Positions 22,036 to 31,495 of a DNA stretch of 64,000 bases are shown here, piece by piece (position 1 is the first letter of the stretch; every line of letters begins with the position of its first letter). Location: NCBI GenBank assembly GCA_938008435.1, contig CALLKK010000006.1:1-64000 (forward strand), written 5' to 3'. The position numbers were made by a program, and so were the translations under genes. Source of the DNA: an uncultured Steroidobacter sp. (GTDB lineage: Bacteria; Pseudomonadota; Gammaproteobacteria; Steroidobacterales; Steroidobacteraceae). The notes under the pieces were generated by a model. That model made no database searches, was not told the DNA's origin, and saw only the letters and a program-made list of their open reading frames with translations.

Positions 22036-22353
22036 CTAACGCGGCGACGCGCTCATCGGTCCCATGACTCGCCACACCTCGCGCGGCACGTCGTAGTGTC
22101 GCGCGACGAAGCTTTCGTCGCGAAAGCCGAGCAGCTCGCGCTGCACGACCAAGTCCCATAGCGCATCGGCCGCGATCGCAACGAGACGCTCGCGCGCCGC
22201 GGGCTCGAGCACGCGCGCGCCGCTCGCCACCTCCTCGTCGTACCGACGCAAGTCGGCAAGCGAGCGCTGCAGGCGGCGGCCGGCATCGCCGAGCGATGCG
22301 GCAGCTTCCTCCATGATCTCGTTGTTCAGTGGTTCGTCGAAGCGAAGGATCAT
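22036..22353 (-). CDS. DUF6665-like small helical protein
   Basis: This 105-residue protein matches my recollection of the DUF6665 pattern: N-terminal EPLNNEIMEEAAASLGDAGR, then RLQRSLADLRRYDEE, a central AARERLVAIAADALWDLVVQ and the C-terminal RHYDVPREVWRVMG. The function of the family is not known. The ATG at 22353 is used; the preceding 14 codons from 22395 lack coding character. It is convergent with the secreted protein at 21373 and divergent from the gene at 22526. Confidence 0.6.
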   Translation of the reverse strand: MILRFDEPLNNEIMEEAAASLGDAGRRLQRSLADLRRYDEEVASGARVLEPAARERLVAIAADALWDLVVQRELLGFRDESFVARHYDVPREVWRVMGPMSASPR

Positions 22354-22525
22354 GCTGGGTGCTCGGCAGTCGAATCGGGCGGCGCTGCCGACCAAGGATG
22401 CGGCATGCGGATTCGGCGCGCCGCGCGATCATACAGCGTTTCGCGCCGTCACCGACGACTCTACCTAAGCCTCGTCAACTCGGCGACAATGCGCGCCCTT
22501 GCACATTAGCCAGCCGACAGCTTCG

Positions 22526-23098
22526 ATGATCAAGCGACGTAGAACGAAAGCGCTCGAAAAGGCGGCGCGCGCTGTCAAAGACGACGACGAGTTCGTTGCA
22601 CATGTCTTCGCAATCGCACGCGCGTTTGCGATTCAGCACGAGCTCGATCGCAACGCCGGGAGCGTGCGCCGCTCGCTCAAGGCGTTCGACAAGCACGCGC
22701 TCAAGCTCATCGAATGGCTCGATGCGGCGGGTACGGCCGCAACCCCCGAGCACGGGGCGCTGCGCCAGATCGATGCCGCCTGCAAAGCGCTGGGAGTGCC
22801 CTACGTCGACGCGGCCGGGCTAAGAACTGCGCTGCGTGCGGCCGCCACGGCCGGCCGGCGCGCCGAAGCGAAGCTAAAGGGAAGAAAGCTCAGGAACGCC
22901 CCGCGCCAGGCGGCCGAGGCGCTGCGCGCCACGTTCGAGCATCACAAGCTCAAGGTGTCCTATCAGGCGAGCCAAAAGAAGCAAAGCGAGGCCGTGAAGC
23001 TCCTGTGCGCGATCGCCAAAGACGGCGGCGATCCGACGATGACACCCGCGCAGGCGCGCCTGTGGATCATCGAGTCGCAAGCAAAGCGCGCGGGTTAG
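22526..23098 (+). CDS. Hypothetical basic helical protein
   Basis: An unrecognised 190-residue protein, very rich in Ala, Lys and Arg and predicted to be nearly all helical. It starts MIKRRRTKALEKAARAVKDD and ends ARLWIIESQAKRAG. No catalytic motif is visible. The ATG at 22526 is preferred to a TTG at 22499. It ends at the stop of the convergent YkgJ-type gene with no gap (23098/23099). Confidence 0.55.
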   Translation: MIKRRRTKALEKAARAVKDDDEFVAHVFAIARAFAIQHELDRNAGSVRRSLKAFDKHALKLIEWLDAAGTAATPEHGALRQIDAACKALGVPYVDAAGLRTALRAAATAGRRAEAKLKGRKLRNAPRQAAEALRATFEHHKLKVSYQASQKKQSEAVKLLCAIAKDGGDPTMTPAQARLWIIESQAKRAG

Positions 23099-23815
23099 TC
23101 AGTCCTCGTCGAGATCGGCGAATTCCTCGGGCACTTCGCGCCCGCACAAGGTCGGAAACGGCTCGGCCTTGGCGGCAAACCGCACTTGCGCAGCCGGATT
23201 GTCGAGCGCCGCCTCGAGCGCGGCATGCAGCTCATAGACCCGATCGTCGAATCCTTCCGCGCGCAGCGCACGGCTGAAGCCGTCGACGTGCGCCGTGCCC
23301 GCCTGGTAGACGTAAGGCGCAAACTCCGGATCGATGTCGAGATTGTCCGGATCCTCGTACGACTGCCGGCAGCCGGCTGCATCCGTCGCGTGATAGTTGC
23401 GGCAGGTTTGCGGCCGCACCGGGTAGATCAGGCAGCGCCCTTCGTCAAGGAACGCACACCGCACGTTGTGGCGCATCCGCTCCATCTCGTCCAGGTGACG
23501 CAACGTCGCGCTGTTGGCACGAATGCTCTCCTCGATGCGCGCACGCGTCGCCGCATCGAGCTCGCGCTCGATGAACTCGAGGATGCGAAAAGCCTCGACG
23601 GCACGCACGTCCACGCTGAAATGACAGCACCATGTGCAGCCTTCCCGGCAAGCGAGCGTGCCGACGTCCGGCGCGACAGCGATGCGTGCATCGTGGCGCG
23701 ATTGCGAGGCGCCGAGCGCCCGCAACGGACCGACGCTGCGCAGCTCGGCGCGGGCTCGTTCGGCTTCTTCGGCGAGAATTGCGCGCACGAGCGCGACGTC
23801 GATCGTGATCTCCAC
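23099..23815 (-). CDS. YkgJ-family cysteine cluster protein
   Basis: This 238-residue protein carries the CxxCxxCC-type metal-binding cluster: CREGCTWCCHFSVD, then VRCAFLDEGRCLIYPVRPQTCRNYHA. Such proteins bind zinc or an Fe-S cluster; their role is unclear. The start is GTG at 23815 with GGAG eight bases upstream. It lies 19 bp after the HAD hydrolase gene on the same strand, so the two form a probable operon. Confidence 0.85.
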   Translation of the reverse strand: MEITIDVALVRAILAEEAERARAELRSVGPLRALGASQSRHDARIAVAPDVGTLACREGCTWCCHFSVDVRAVEAFRILEFIERELDAATRARIEESIRANSATLRHLDEMERMRHNVRCAFLDEGRCLIYPVRPQTCRNYHATDAAGCRQSYEDPDNLDIDPEFAPYVYQAGTAHVDGFSRALRAEGFDDRVYELHAALEAALDNPAAQVRFAAKAEPFPTLCGREVPEEFADLDED

Positions 23816-23834
23816 TTGAATGCTCCGCCCGCTC

Positions 23835-24485
23835 TCAAACGGGCAAACCCAATGCGTTCAGCTCGCGGCGCAACTCGGCCGCACCTTTGAAATGAATGGC
23901 GCGCAACCCGACGCGCCGCGCCCCTTCGACGTTACGCGGACTGTCGTCGATGAACACCGCGCGCGATACATCGACCGCATAGCGCTCGATCAGTCGCCGG
24001 TAAATCGCCGGATCGGGCTTGAGCAGCTGCTCCTGCCCCGATACGACGATGCCCTCGAAGCAGCGCAGGAACTCGAAACGCGCAAGCGCGATCGGAAACG
24101 TCTCGCGCGACCAATTCGTGAGTGCGAGCAGCCGCGTTCCGGCGCGCCTGAGCTCATCGAGGATCTGCACGGTCTCGGCGATCGCGCCGCCGAGCATCTC
24201 TTCCCAGCGATCGCGATATGCGCGGATGTGCTCGGCGTAATGCGGATGTCGCGCTACCGCTTCCTCGATCGCATCGCACCAGGAACGGCCGGCATCCTGC
24301 CGCTCGTTCCATTCTGCGGAACACACCTCGGTCAAGAAGCGCTCCATCTCCTCCTCGGCGCCCACGAACAGCTTGCGATACAAGTGCCGCGGATTCCAAT
24401 CGATGAGCACGTTGCCGAGATCGAAGATCACCGTATCGAGTGTCGCGCGTGCGTTGGCCGTGTCGTTCAAGAAACTCTTCTCCAT
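23835..24485 (-). CDS. HAD-IA family hydrolase
   Basis: The 216-residue enzyme is a haloacid dehalogenase-type phosphatase. Motif I is VIFDLGNVLIDW (Asp nucleophile FDLGN), motif II is the Thr of LLALTNWS, the motif III Lys is in KPDPAIYRRL, and motif IV is FIDDSPRNVEGARRVG. The cap is of the alpha-helical C1 type seen in YihX-like sugar phosphatases. The N-terminus is set at the ATG 24485; 33 upstream codons in the same frame are not protein-like. It is divergent from the secreted protein gene at 24638. Confidence 0.85.
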   Translation of the reverse strand: MEKSFLNDTANARATLDTVIFDLGNVLIDWNPRHLYRKLFVGAEEEMERFLTEVCSAEWNERQDAGRSWCDAIEEAVARHPHYAEHIRAYRDRWEEMLGGAIAETVQILDELRRAGTRLLALTNWSRETFPIALARFEFLRCFEGIVVSGQEQLLKPDPAIYRRLIERYAVDVSRAVFIDDSPRNVEGARRVGLRAIHFKGAAELRRELNALGLPV

Positions 24486-24637
24486 TGCATTCGTTCGACC
24501 GTGCGCGGCCCGGCGCAGAAGAACCCGCCGCGCGCCGCGGTCGTCCATTCGTACAGTTGCGACTTTGGGACACTGTACGGCCATGATTCCCCGCGCCCAT
24601 AGTCACGCACGCATGGGCGTACGTAGGAGACCGTCAT

Positions 24638-25300
24638 ATGCGTAGTCTACCGGCACCACTTCGTCTTCATCGGGGACAGCGGCAACCGGATCGAAGGAGA
24701 ATGCGCGGCCGTGCGTCCCACGTTGCGTTCCTGCTCATTGTAATCGCGCTGCCGAGCTTCGCCGCGCCGGAAGAAATGGTCGAGGCCATCTGGTATCCGC
24801 GCAGCTTCGCCTTCGATTATCGCAGCCAGGACGTCTATTACTCGTGCGATGAGCTCGCTCGCAAAGTGCGCGCCATTCTCGAGTTCCTGGGCGCACGGCG
24901 GACAGCGATCGAAAGCGCCTGCCCCGACAGACCGTCGCGTTTCATCCGCCTACGCATCTTCGTGGTGGCGCCCGCGCCTGCGACGCCCGGGAACGTGCGC
25001 GCCGTGACGACCTTCGACACAAAGGACGAGCTGGTGGCGCGCCTGCACGGCATAACGTTGCCGACGCCGGCCGATGTCGAACGCTTCCCTGCCGCGTGGC
25101 AAACGCGACGTCTTTCGCGCATTCGAGGGATCAGGTTTGAGAAGGGCGATTGCGACATGCTGAACCGGCTGCACGAGCAGGTACTGTCGAAGCTCTCGGT
25201 TCAGCTCGAGTCGAAACGGGGCTGCGACGTGCGGGTCTCGACACTGCACACGACGATGCAGTATCGCGCGCTCGTTCGCAAAACCGCGCCGGTGAGCTAG
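24638..25300 (+). CDS. Secreted four-cysteine protein, family member B
   Basis: A paralogue of the protein at 21373. After a hydrophobic signal (VAFLLIVIALPSFAAP), the motifs are FDYRSQDVYYSCDELARKVR, LGARR, SACPDRP, TKDELVARLHGITLP, RFPAAW, EKGDCDMLNRLHEQVLSKLSV and KRGCDV, keeping all four Cys. The start at 24638 has AGGAG eight bases upstream but gives a long basic n-region; the ATG at 24701 gives a normal signal peptide but has AAGGAG only one base away. Function unknown. Confidence 0.72.
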   Translation: MRSLPAPLRLHRGQRQPDRRRMRGRASHVAFLLIVIALPSFAAPEEMVEAIWYPRSFAFDYRSQDVYYSCDELARKVRAILEFLGARRTAIESACPDRPSRFIRLRIFVVAPAPATPGNVRAVTTFDTKDELVARLHGITLPTPADVERFPAAWQTRRLSRIRGIRFEKGDCDMLNRLHEQVLSKLSVQLESKRGCDVRVSTLHTTMQYRALVRKTAPVS

Positions 25301-25441
25301 CGACCTTGACGCTACCGGCTCCACCGCACGCCGTCACGCGGCGCGCACCCCTCCCGCGGCGTCTCGCCCACTGGATTTTATGCCGCGTTGCGAACACACT
25401 CCGGGGTTCGTCGTAACCATGCTTGCGAAGAGCTCCCCACA

Positions 25442-26719
25442 ATGAAAGACCAGACGATCGCCATCCACGGCGGCTATGAAACCGAACCCACCACGAAGGC
25501 CGTAGCGACCCCGATCTACCAAACGGTTGCCTACGAGTTCGACAACGCCCAGCACGGCGCCGACCTCTTCAACCTGGCAGTGCCGGGGAACATCTACACG
25601 CGCATCATGAACCCGACGACCGACGTGCTGGAAAAGCGCGTAGCGCTGCTGGAAGGCGGTGTCGGCGCCCTCGGATTGTCGGCGGGCAGCGCCGCCGTGC
25701 ATTACGCGATCATCAATCTCGCGGAAGCCGGTGACAATATCGTCACAACGCCGCAGCTCTACGGCGGCACGTACACGTTGTTCGCGCACATGCTGCCGAA
25801 GCTCGGCATCGAGGTGCGCTTCGCCGAGAGCGACTCGGCAGCCGATCTCGAGAAGCTGATCGACAAGCGCACGAAGGCGGTGTACTTCGAGTCGATCGGC
25901 AATCCCGCCGGCAACATCGTCGACGTAGCCGCGGTCGCGCAGATGGCGCGCAGTCACGGCGTTGCGACGATCGTCGACAACACGGTGGCCACGCCCGTGC
26001 TGCTCAAGCCCTTCCAATACGGCGCCGACATTGTCGTCCACTCGGCAACGAAGTACATGGGCGGCCACGGCACGACGCTCGGCGGGTTGATCGTCGACTC
26101 CGGTCAGTTCCCGTGGGCCGAGCACAAAGAGCGCTATCCGATGTTCAACGAACCCGAACCGTCGTATCACGGCGTCGTGTACGTCGATGCGCTCGGACCG
26201 GCCGCGTACATCGGCCGTGCGCGCACCGTGCCGTTGCGCAACACCGGCTCGGCACTCTCGCCGTTCAACGCCTTCCAGCTCCTGCAAGGCATCGAAACGC
26301 TGCCGCTGCGCATGGAGCGGCACTGCCAGAACGCCCAGCGCGTCGCCGAATTCTTGCAAGAGCACAAGCACGTCGCTTGGGTGAGCTATGCGGGTCTGAA
26401 GAATCACCCGCATCATGAGCTCGCGCAGAAGTACATGAAGGGCCGCGCCTCGGGCATCCTGACCTTCGGCGTGAAGGGCGGCTTCGACGCGGGCGTGAAG
26501 CTCTACGACGCGCTCAAGCTGTTCAAGCGCCTCGTCAACATCGGCGATGCCAAGTCGCTCGCCTGCCATCCGGCCTCGACGACGCATCGCCAGCTCACCG
26601 AGGAAGAACAGCGCAAGGTCGGCGTGACGCCGGAGATGATCCGGCTGTCGGTCGGCATCGAGGACATCGACGACATCCTCGCCGATCTCGACCAGGCCCT
26701 GGAGGCAAGCGCTCGATAG
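25442..26719 (+). CDS. metY: O-acetylhomoserine aminocarboxypropyltransferase (sulfhydrylase)
   Basis: This 425-residue PLP enzyme makes homocysteine from O-acetylhomoserine and sulfide in methionine synthesis. The substrate-like opening HGGYETEPTTKAVATPIYQT, the YTRIMNPTTDVLEKR segment, and the PLP-lysine motif VHSATKYMGGHGTTLGG identify the Cys/Met metabolism transsulfuration family; the length and SVGIEDIDDILADLDQAL ending match MetY. No SAM riboswitch is recognisable in the 140 bp upstream. It is followed by a strong hairpin and is monocistronic. Confidence 0.93.
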   Translation: MKDQTIAIHGGYETEPTTKAVATPIYQTVAYEFDNAQHGADLFNLAVPGNIYTRIMNPTTDVLEKRVALLEGGVGALGLSAGSAAVHYAIINLAEAGDNIVTTPQLYGGTYTLFAHMLPKLGIEVRFAESDSAADLEKLIDKRTKAVYFESIGNPAGNIVDVAAVAQMARSHGVATIVDNTVATPVLLKPFQYGADIVVHSATKYMGGHGTTLGGLIVDSGQFPWAEHKERYPMFNEPEPSYHGVVYVDALGPAAYIGRARTVPLRNTGSALSPFNAFQLLQGIETLPLRMERHCQNAQRVAEFLQEHKHVAWVSYAGLKNHPHHELAQKYMKGRASGILTFGVKGGFDAGVKLYDALKLFKRLVNIGDAKSLACHPASTTHRQLTEEEQRKVGVTPEMIRLSVGIEDIDDILADLDQALEASAR

Positions 26720-26726
26720 CGCATCA

Positions 26727-26759
26727 AGGTCCTCCTTCGGTGCGAAGGAGGACCTTTCT
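26727..26759 (+). terminator. Terminator after metY
   Basis: A perfect 13-bp stem AGGTCCTCCTTCG/CGAAGGAGGACCT (26727-26739, 26743-26755) with a GTG loop is followed by TTCTC. It lies eight bases after the metY stop and could also serve the convergent mltB-like gene. Confidence 0.88.
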
Positions 26760-26778
26760 CAAACAAGCGATTCTTTCT

Positions 26779-27828
26779 TCAATCGGCGCTGTCGCGGACC
26801 ATCAGTCCGCGCTGGCGCTCTTCGCGGATCGCGTGCGCCAGATCGAGCACCGCCGTCGCGTAGAAAGTCGAACGGTTGTACCTCGTGATGGCCTCGAAGT
26901 TCGCAAACCCCGCGAGATACTTCGGAGCCTTGCCTGGCGCAGGCAGTTCGACCACCGAGCAGGCCCCCTCCGGCACGCGTGATGCGGCGAACTTCACGCC
27001 GCGCGCTCTCAGGTCGGCCACGGTGTGCGCACGCTCGAGCCCGCTCACGAGCGTCGCTTCCTCGCCTGCCGGCAACTCGATCGGCACGAAAGCCACTTCA
27101 TCCGTCACCCAACCGAACGCACGCAGATAGCTGGCGATGCTGCCGATCGCATCGGCGGGACTGTTCACGAGGTCGATGAAACCGTCGCCGTCGAAGTCGA
27201 CCGCGTAACGGCGATAGCTCGACGGCATGAACTGCGGCAGCCCCATTGCGCCGGCATAGGAACCTTTGATCGCAAGCGGATCGAGACTGAGCTCGCGCGC
27301 GAGCAACAACAGCTCCTTGAGCTCTTCGCGGAAATAATCCTGGCGGCGCGGACCATCGAAGGCGATCGTGGCGAGCGCATCGACGACGCGGAACGAGCCG
27401 GTGTTGCGGCCGAAGACGGTCTCGACCCCCAGGATGCCGACGATCACCTCGGCCGGCACGCCGTATTCCTCTTCGGCGCGACGCAGCTCGGCTTCGTACG
27501 CGTTCCAGAATTGCACGCCGGCGGCGATGCGCGATTGCGTCACGAAGCGGGCACGGTAAGCCGGATAGGAACGCACCGGCGGCGGTCGCTTGGGGCGTTC
27601 GGGGCCGATCAAACGCACGACGGTCGGCTGAAAGCGCGCCGCGCCGAGCACGCGTTCGACCTCGGCGGCATCGAGGCCATGTTCGAGCTCGAGCGTGCGA
27701 ATGAAGTTGCGCACGTCGTCGCGCGCCAAGTAGCTCGCCTGCGCCGGCAACATCGACAGCAGCAGGCCGCCGAACAGCAGCCACGGCGCCAGCAGTCGTC
27801 CCCGGCAGAATTCGTTTTCTCGACGCAT
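26779..27828 (-). CDS. mltB: Lytic murein transglycosylase B-type
   Basis: The 349-residue exported enzyme cleaves peptidoglycan to 1,6-anhydro-muropeptides. A signal region (LLAPWLLFGGLLLSMLPAQA) precedes the SLT_2 domain, with catalytic Glu in ILGVETVFGRNTGSF and the later MGLPQFMPSSYRRYAVDFDG and SIASYLRAFGW segments; FEAITRYNRSTFYA near the end is diagnostic. No lipobox is seen, so it is soluble or anchored by the signal. The ATG at 27828 is chosen; upstream in-frame ATGs give an overlong leader. Confidence 0.92.
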   Translation of the reverse strand: MRRENEFCRGRLLAPWLLFGGLLLSMLPAQASYLARDDVRNFIRTLELEHGLDAAEVERVLGAARFQPTVVRLIGPERPKRPPPVRSYPAYRARFVTQSRIAAGVQFWNAYEAELRRAEEEYGVPAEVIVGILGVETVFGRNTGSFRVVDALATIAFDGPRRQDYFREELKELLLLARELSLDPLAIKGSYAGAMGLPQFMPSSYRRYAVDFDGDGFIDLVNSPADAIGSIASYLRAFGWVTDEVAFVPIELPAGEEATLVSGLERAHTVADLRARGVKFAASRVPEGACSVVELPAPGKAPKYLAGFANFEAITRYNRSTFYATAVLDLAHAIREERQRGLMVRDSAD

Positions 27829-28068
27829 TTCGCTCTTCTTCTGACGACGAACGGCAACGAACAACATCGAGCCACTCCTACCCCGCGAGGAGAGATCGCG
27901 CAAGCCATGGTACGACGCGCCACTATGCTGCGCATGGTCGACCGTCACAGTCATAGCACGCTGAAGCGCGACGGTGTGCGCAGCGAACCGCAGGAAGGTG
28001 CTCAGGCGATGCCTTAAACCGCTATCGGGCGCCGCCCTCGCGTCCGCGCAACGTGCTTGCAGAATCGC

Positions 28069-28656
28069 TCAACCGTCGAGGAAGGCGCGCGCGCCGTTGA
28101 GCAGCATCTGCACGCTGATCATCACCAGCACCATGCCCATGAGCCGCTCCATGGCGGTCAGGCCGCGCTCGCCGAGGATGCGATAGAAGAACGGCGCGGC
28201 AATGAGAATGGCCGCGGTCAGCGCCCACGCAACCGTCATCGCGACCCACAGATCGAACACACCGCCCGGACTTGCCCGTTCGAGCAGCAGTAGCGCCGCC
28301 ATTGCCGAAGGCCCTGCGATCAAGGGCACGGCAAGCGGCACCACCAGCGGCTCGCCCTCCGGCGCATCGCTGTAGCTACCATGCTGAGGAAAGATCATGC
28401 GCAGCGCGATCAAGAACAGCACGATGCCGCCGGCGATGCTGATCGTTTCCTGTTCGATGTGCAGGACCTGCAAGGCGTGATCGCCGAGCAAGAGGAACAC
28501 GAGCAGCACGCCGTAAGCGATCAAGACCTCGCGCACGACGATGCGGCGCCGCCGCTCCTGCGGCACGCTCTTGAGCACCGAGAGGAAGATCGGCACGTTG
28601 CCGAGCGGATCCATGATCAGGAACAAGGTGACGATCGCAGAGATGAGGTCGTTCAT
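28069..28656 (-). CDS. MarC-family integral membrane protein
   Basis: A 195-residue protein with about six spans, matching MarC/UPF0056: LFLIMDPLGNVPIFLSVLK at the N-terminus, REVLIAYGVLLVFLLLGD, and VPLAVPLIAGPSAMAALLLL. The family is an uncharacterised inner-membrane protein, once linked to multiple antibiotic resistance and now regarded as of unknown transport function. The ATG at 28656 is the natural start. It stands alone. Confidence 0.92.
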   Translation of the reverse strand: MNDLISAIVTLFLIMDPLGNVPIFLSVLKSVPQERRRRIVVREVLIAYGVLLVFLLLGDHALQVLHIEQETISIAGGIVLFLIALRMIFPQHGSYSDAPEGEPLVVPLAVPLIAGPSAMAALLLLERASPGGVFDLWVAMTVAWALTAAILIAAPFFYRILGERGLTAMERLMGMVLVMISVQMLLNGARAFLDG

Positions 28657-29001
28657 GCAGGTGCGTCCGAAACCGGTAAAGCGCGGATCAGCCCGCCGCA
28701 AGAGAATTCGGACATGGTATGCGCACCTGCCGCACGCATCCAGAGCAGACGACCGCGAGGCCGCGCCCTTTCCCGGCTTGGATACAACATCCTGACAATG
28801 CGCCGCTGCGAGAACCGTCGAGGCGCAGGCGCCAGCACGCCAGCCGCTCCGTTGACAGTGAAACAGCGGCGGGTTACCTACGCGAAACGCGCGTAGCGTC
28901 CGCGTCTTGCGCAAGCGCACGCCATACGGCGCGCGCGAGACTTGCGCGGCGCGCGCAACAGCGGTCTCATTGCGGTCATGGGGTAGCAGTGGGAGCCCAT
29001 C
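28657..29001. other. Intergenic region between divergent genes
   Basis: About 345 bp with no supported gene. It should contain the promoters of the divergent marC-like gene and the gene at 29002. A short inverted repeat CTACGCG/CGCGTAG lies near 28878-28896. GGGAG just before 29002 is the ribosome site. Confidence 0.35.
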
Positions 29002-30495
29002 ATGGCCTCTCCTGGCCGACCAGACTCGCGCGTTGTCCGAGCAATCGCAGGCGCCCTGTCGGCAGTGCTGCATGGCGCGGTGCTGGCGATCGTGCTCTTG
29101 TCCGGCACGGCTCACGACGGTGTATACGAGAGCGACACGCCCCTTACCCGCCTGGCCCTGCTGCGCGCCGATGACGCGGATCGTGCGCCCGGCTTGACAT
29201 TGCCGCCGATCGAAACAGGCGACTTTGCGCCCGCCGTCGAGCGACCGCACCTCGCCGAGGTTGCGAGCGATCCCGAATTCGCTCCCCTGCCCGCTCCGGC
29301 GATGCAGAGCGTTGCCTCACTCGTACCCATCGCGGAGTCGGCTCCTGCCGCAACCGACGCCGCTCCGCCCGTGCCGCAGGACCAAGAGCAAGCACTGTTC
29401 GAGCAATTGGCGCGCCTCGCCGAGCAGTACGCCGACACCGAGCGAGCGCACGTCGAATGGGAACAAGACGGCCGCCGCTATCGTGCCGCGCTCAGAATGG
29501 AACGTGCGCGCGACGGCATGTCCCCGGACCGCGTCATCGCACAAGTGAGCGCCGCGGCGCACGGCAAGGAGCTCATGGCGCAAGTCACGCTCCGGCGTCT
29601 GCCCTTCTCGCAGTTCGCGCACATGGTCGATCGCTGGGATCCGCTCGTGCAGTTTCACGACGACGAGATCGCCGGCCGCGTACACAGCAACACGCCGTTC
29701 AACTTGTTGTACGACTCGCGCACGGCGCCGCGCTTCCTCGGCAAGGTCACGACCGCAGCACGCACGTTTCGCACGTACGCGAACGGGCGCCGCCGCGATG
29801 CGGAAATCTTCCAGGGCGGCATTCAGACACGTGCGGGGCGCATCGAATGGCCGCAGCGGCTCGAACCGCTCGCGTGGGCGCCGCTCGCGAACGGTGCGCG
29901 CGTGCACGAGCTCGAGCAAGACACACGCATCGTGTTCCTGGGCGATGACGGCTACCGCCTACACGCCGTGGATTCGCCGACGGCGCCGCAGCTGCTCGCG
30001 CGAGCCGATGGACCTGTTTATCTCGTCGGCGCGCCGACCGTCACGCTCTATGTGCAAGGCGTCGTCGCCGGAACCGTGCTCGTCTACTCGCCGCACCGAA
30101 TCGTCATCGAAGGAAGCCTCACGTACGCGCGCGATGCGCGGCAGATGCCCGATGCGCCCGACTATCTGGGCCTCGTCTGCGACAAGAACATCGAGATCGC
30201 ACCGCCGCGCGTCACGGGTCCCGGCGATCTCGCCATTCACGGCGCGCTGTTCGCCGGCCGGCGCTTCGTGATCACGCATATCGATCATCGCCGGATGGGG
30301 ACGCTCAGGATCTTCGGCAGCTTGACGGCAGGCAGCGTGTCGGCCAGCGAGCCCCGCTATGCAACACGGCTCGAATACGATCCGCGCTTCGAAGAACGTC
30401 GTCCGCCCGGGTTCCCGTCGACGAATCGGTTCGAAGTCGAAACTTGGGACGGCCGTTGGATCGAAACGGAACGGTCGGCGAGCGAAACGCTCTAA
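29002..30495 (+). CDS. Hypothetical membrane-anchored protein, DUF4900-like
   Basis: The 497-residue protein has one N-terminal span (AGALSAVLHGAVLAIVLLSG), a Pro/Ala/Glu-rich linker of about 90 residues, and a large extracytoplasmic domain of beta-strand repeats (FHDDEIAGRVHSNTPFNLLY, TVTLYVQGVVAGTVLVYSPH, ALFAGRRFVITHIDHRRMGT). Strand patterns like this, including IxGxVHSN and GxLxIxGS, recall pilus-associated DUF4900 or polymer-forming proteins; that similarity is by eye. GGGAG precedes the ATG. It lies 13 bp upstream of the aspartic protease gene and is likely co-transcribed. Confidence 0.6.
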   Translation: MASPGRPDSRVVRAIAGALSAVLHGAVLAIVLLSGTAHDGVYESDTPLTRLALLRADDADRAPGLTLPPIETGDFAPAVERPHLAEVASDPEFAPLPAPAMQSVASLVPIAESAPAATDAAPPVPQDQEQALFEQLARLAEQYADTERAHVEWEQDGRRYRAALRMERARDGMSPDRVIAQVSAAAHGKELMAQVTLRRLPFSQFAHMVDRWDPLVQFHDDEIAGRVHSNTPFNLLYDSRTAPRFLGKVTTAARTFRTYANGRRRDAEIFQGGIQTRAGRIEWPQRLEPLAWAPLANGARVHELEQDTRIVFLGDDGYRLHAVDSPTAPQLLARADGPVYLVGAPTVTLYVQGVVAGTVLVYSPHRIVIEGSLTYARDARQMPDAPDYLGLVCDKNIEIAPPRVTGPGDLAIHGALFAGRRFVITHIDHRRMGTLRIFGSLTAGSVSASEPRYATRLEYDPRFEERRPPGFPSTNRFEVETWDGRWIETERSASETL

Positions 30496-30508
30496 GCCCG
30501 TAACCACT

Positions 30509-31459
30509 ATGCGCGCGTATCCTGGCATCTTGGCTGTTCTCGTGCTCAGCGCCTTCGCCGCTCGTGCGAGCGAACACGCCGAGCACGCGGGCGTCAGTCC
30601 GTTGCCGACCGGCGTGATCGATGAGCTGCTGGTCGATGCACCGGAGCCGAGCTACGTTGCGCCGACGCTGCGCGATCGCATCGGCCGCGTGTGGGCGCCG
30701 GTGTATATCAACGGCAAAGGCCCGTTTCGTCTGGTGCTGGATACCGGCGCCAATCGCACTGCAATCACCCAACCCGTCGCCGACCGCATAGGAGCTCCGC
30801 TCCTCGCAAGCCGCGCACGGCTGATCGGCGTCACCGGCTCGGCGATGGTGCCGGTCATCCACGCCGAGCGCCTCGAAGTGGGCGATTTGCTTCTCACGGA
30901 ACAGAAGCTCGCGATCGTGCAGGACGTGTTCGGCGGCGCGCACGGGGTCTTGGGCGCCGACGGCCTGGGCGACAAGCGCGTGGAAATCGACTTTCGCAAC
31001 GGCCTGATCGCCATCAAGCACGCACGGCACAAAATCCGGCGTTTCGGCTACACGCGCGTGCCGGTGCAGCTCCTCCACGGCCACCTCTTGATCTTCAACG
31101 TCAAAGTCGCCGGCGTGCGCGCCAAGGCGATGCTCGACACCGGCGCGCAGGTCACGATCGGCAACTCGACGCTGCGCGAGGCGCTCGAGCGTCGCAATCG
31201 TCGCAGCTCGACCTATCGCATCATGGGCGTGACGCTCGTCGAGCAGAGCGGTGAGGCGCTCGACGCGCCGCCGGTGACGATCCGCAATCTCACGATCAAC
31301 AACATGAAGGTCACGTTCGGCGACTTCCATGTCTTCGATGCCTGGGAGCTCAGCGAGCGGCCCGCGTTGCTCATCGGCATGGACGTGATCGGCACGCTCG
31401 ATGCGCTCATCATCGACTACAAGCACAAAGAGCTGCTGATGCGCCCGCAACGCTGGTGA
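30509..31459 (+). CDS. Exported retropepsin-like aspartic protease with two DTGA motifs
   Basis: This 316-residue protein has a signal peptide (GILAVLVLSAFAARA) and two retropepsin-like halves in one chain: VLDTGANRTAI in the first and MLDTGAQVTIGNS in the second. The first half also has the GAHGVLGADGLG flap-side segment and the second has LLIGMDVIG. Bacterial retropepsin-like proteases usually carry one such domain and dimerise; here the two sites could form one internal active site as in pepsin. It follows the gene at 29002 by 13 bp and precedes a convergent unknown gene. Confidence 0.82.
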   Translation: MRAYPGILAVLVLSAFAARASEHAEHAGVSPLPTGVIDELLVDAPEPSYVAPTLRDRIGRVWAPVYINGKGPFRLVLDTGANRTAITQPVADRIGAPLLASRARLIGVTGSAMVPVIHAERLEVGDLLLTEQKLAIVQDVFGGAHGVLGADGLGDKRVEIDFRNGLIAIKHARHKIRRFGYTRVPVQLLHGHLLIFNVKVAGVRAKAMLDTGAQVTIGNSTLREALERRNRRSSTYRIMGVTLVEQSGEALDAPPVTIRNLTINNMKVTFGDFHVFDAWELSERPALLIGMDVIGTLDALIIDYKHKELLMRPQRW

Positions 31460-31495
31460 CTCGACAACGGCAAGAACGGCAGACAGCGCTAGCGC

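Noticed and set aside
25301..25441. A SAM or SAH riboswitch before metY
   Set aside because: I could not find the conserved cores of known SAM-sensing or SAH RNAs in this stretch, only GC-rich sequence.
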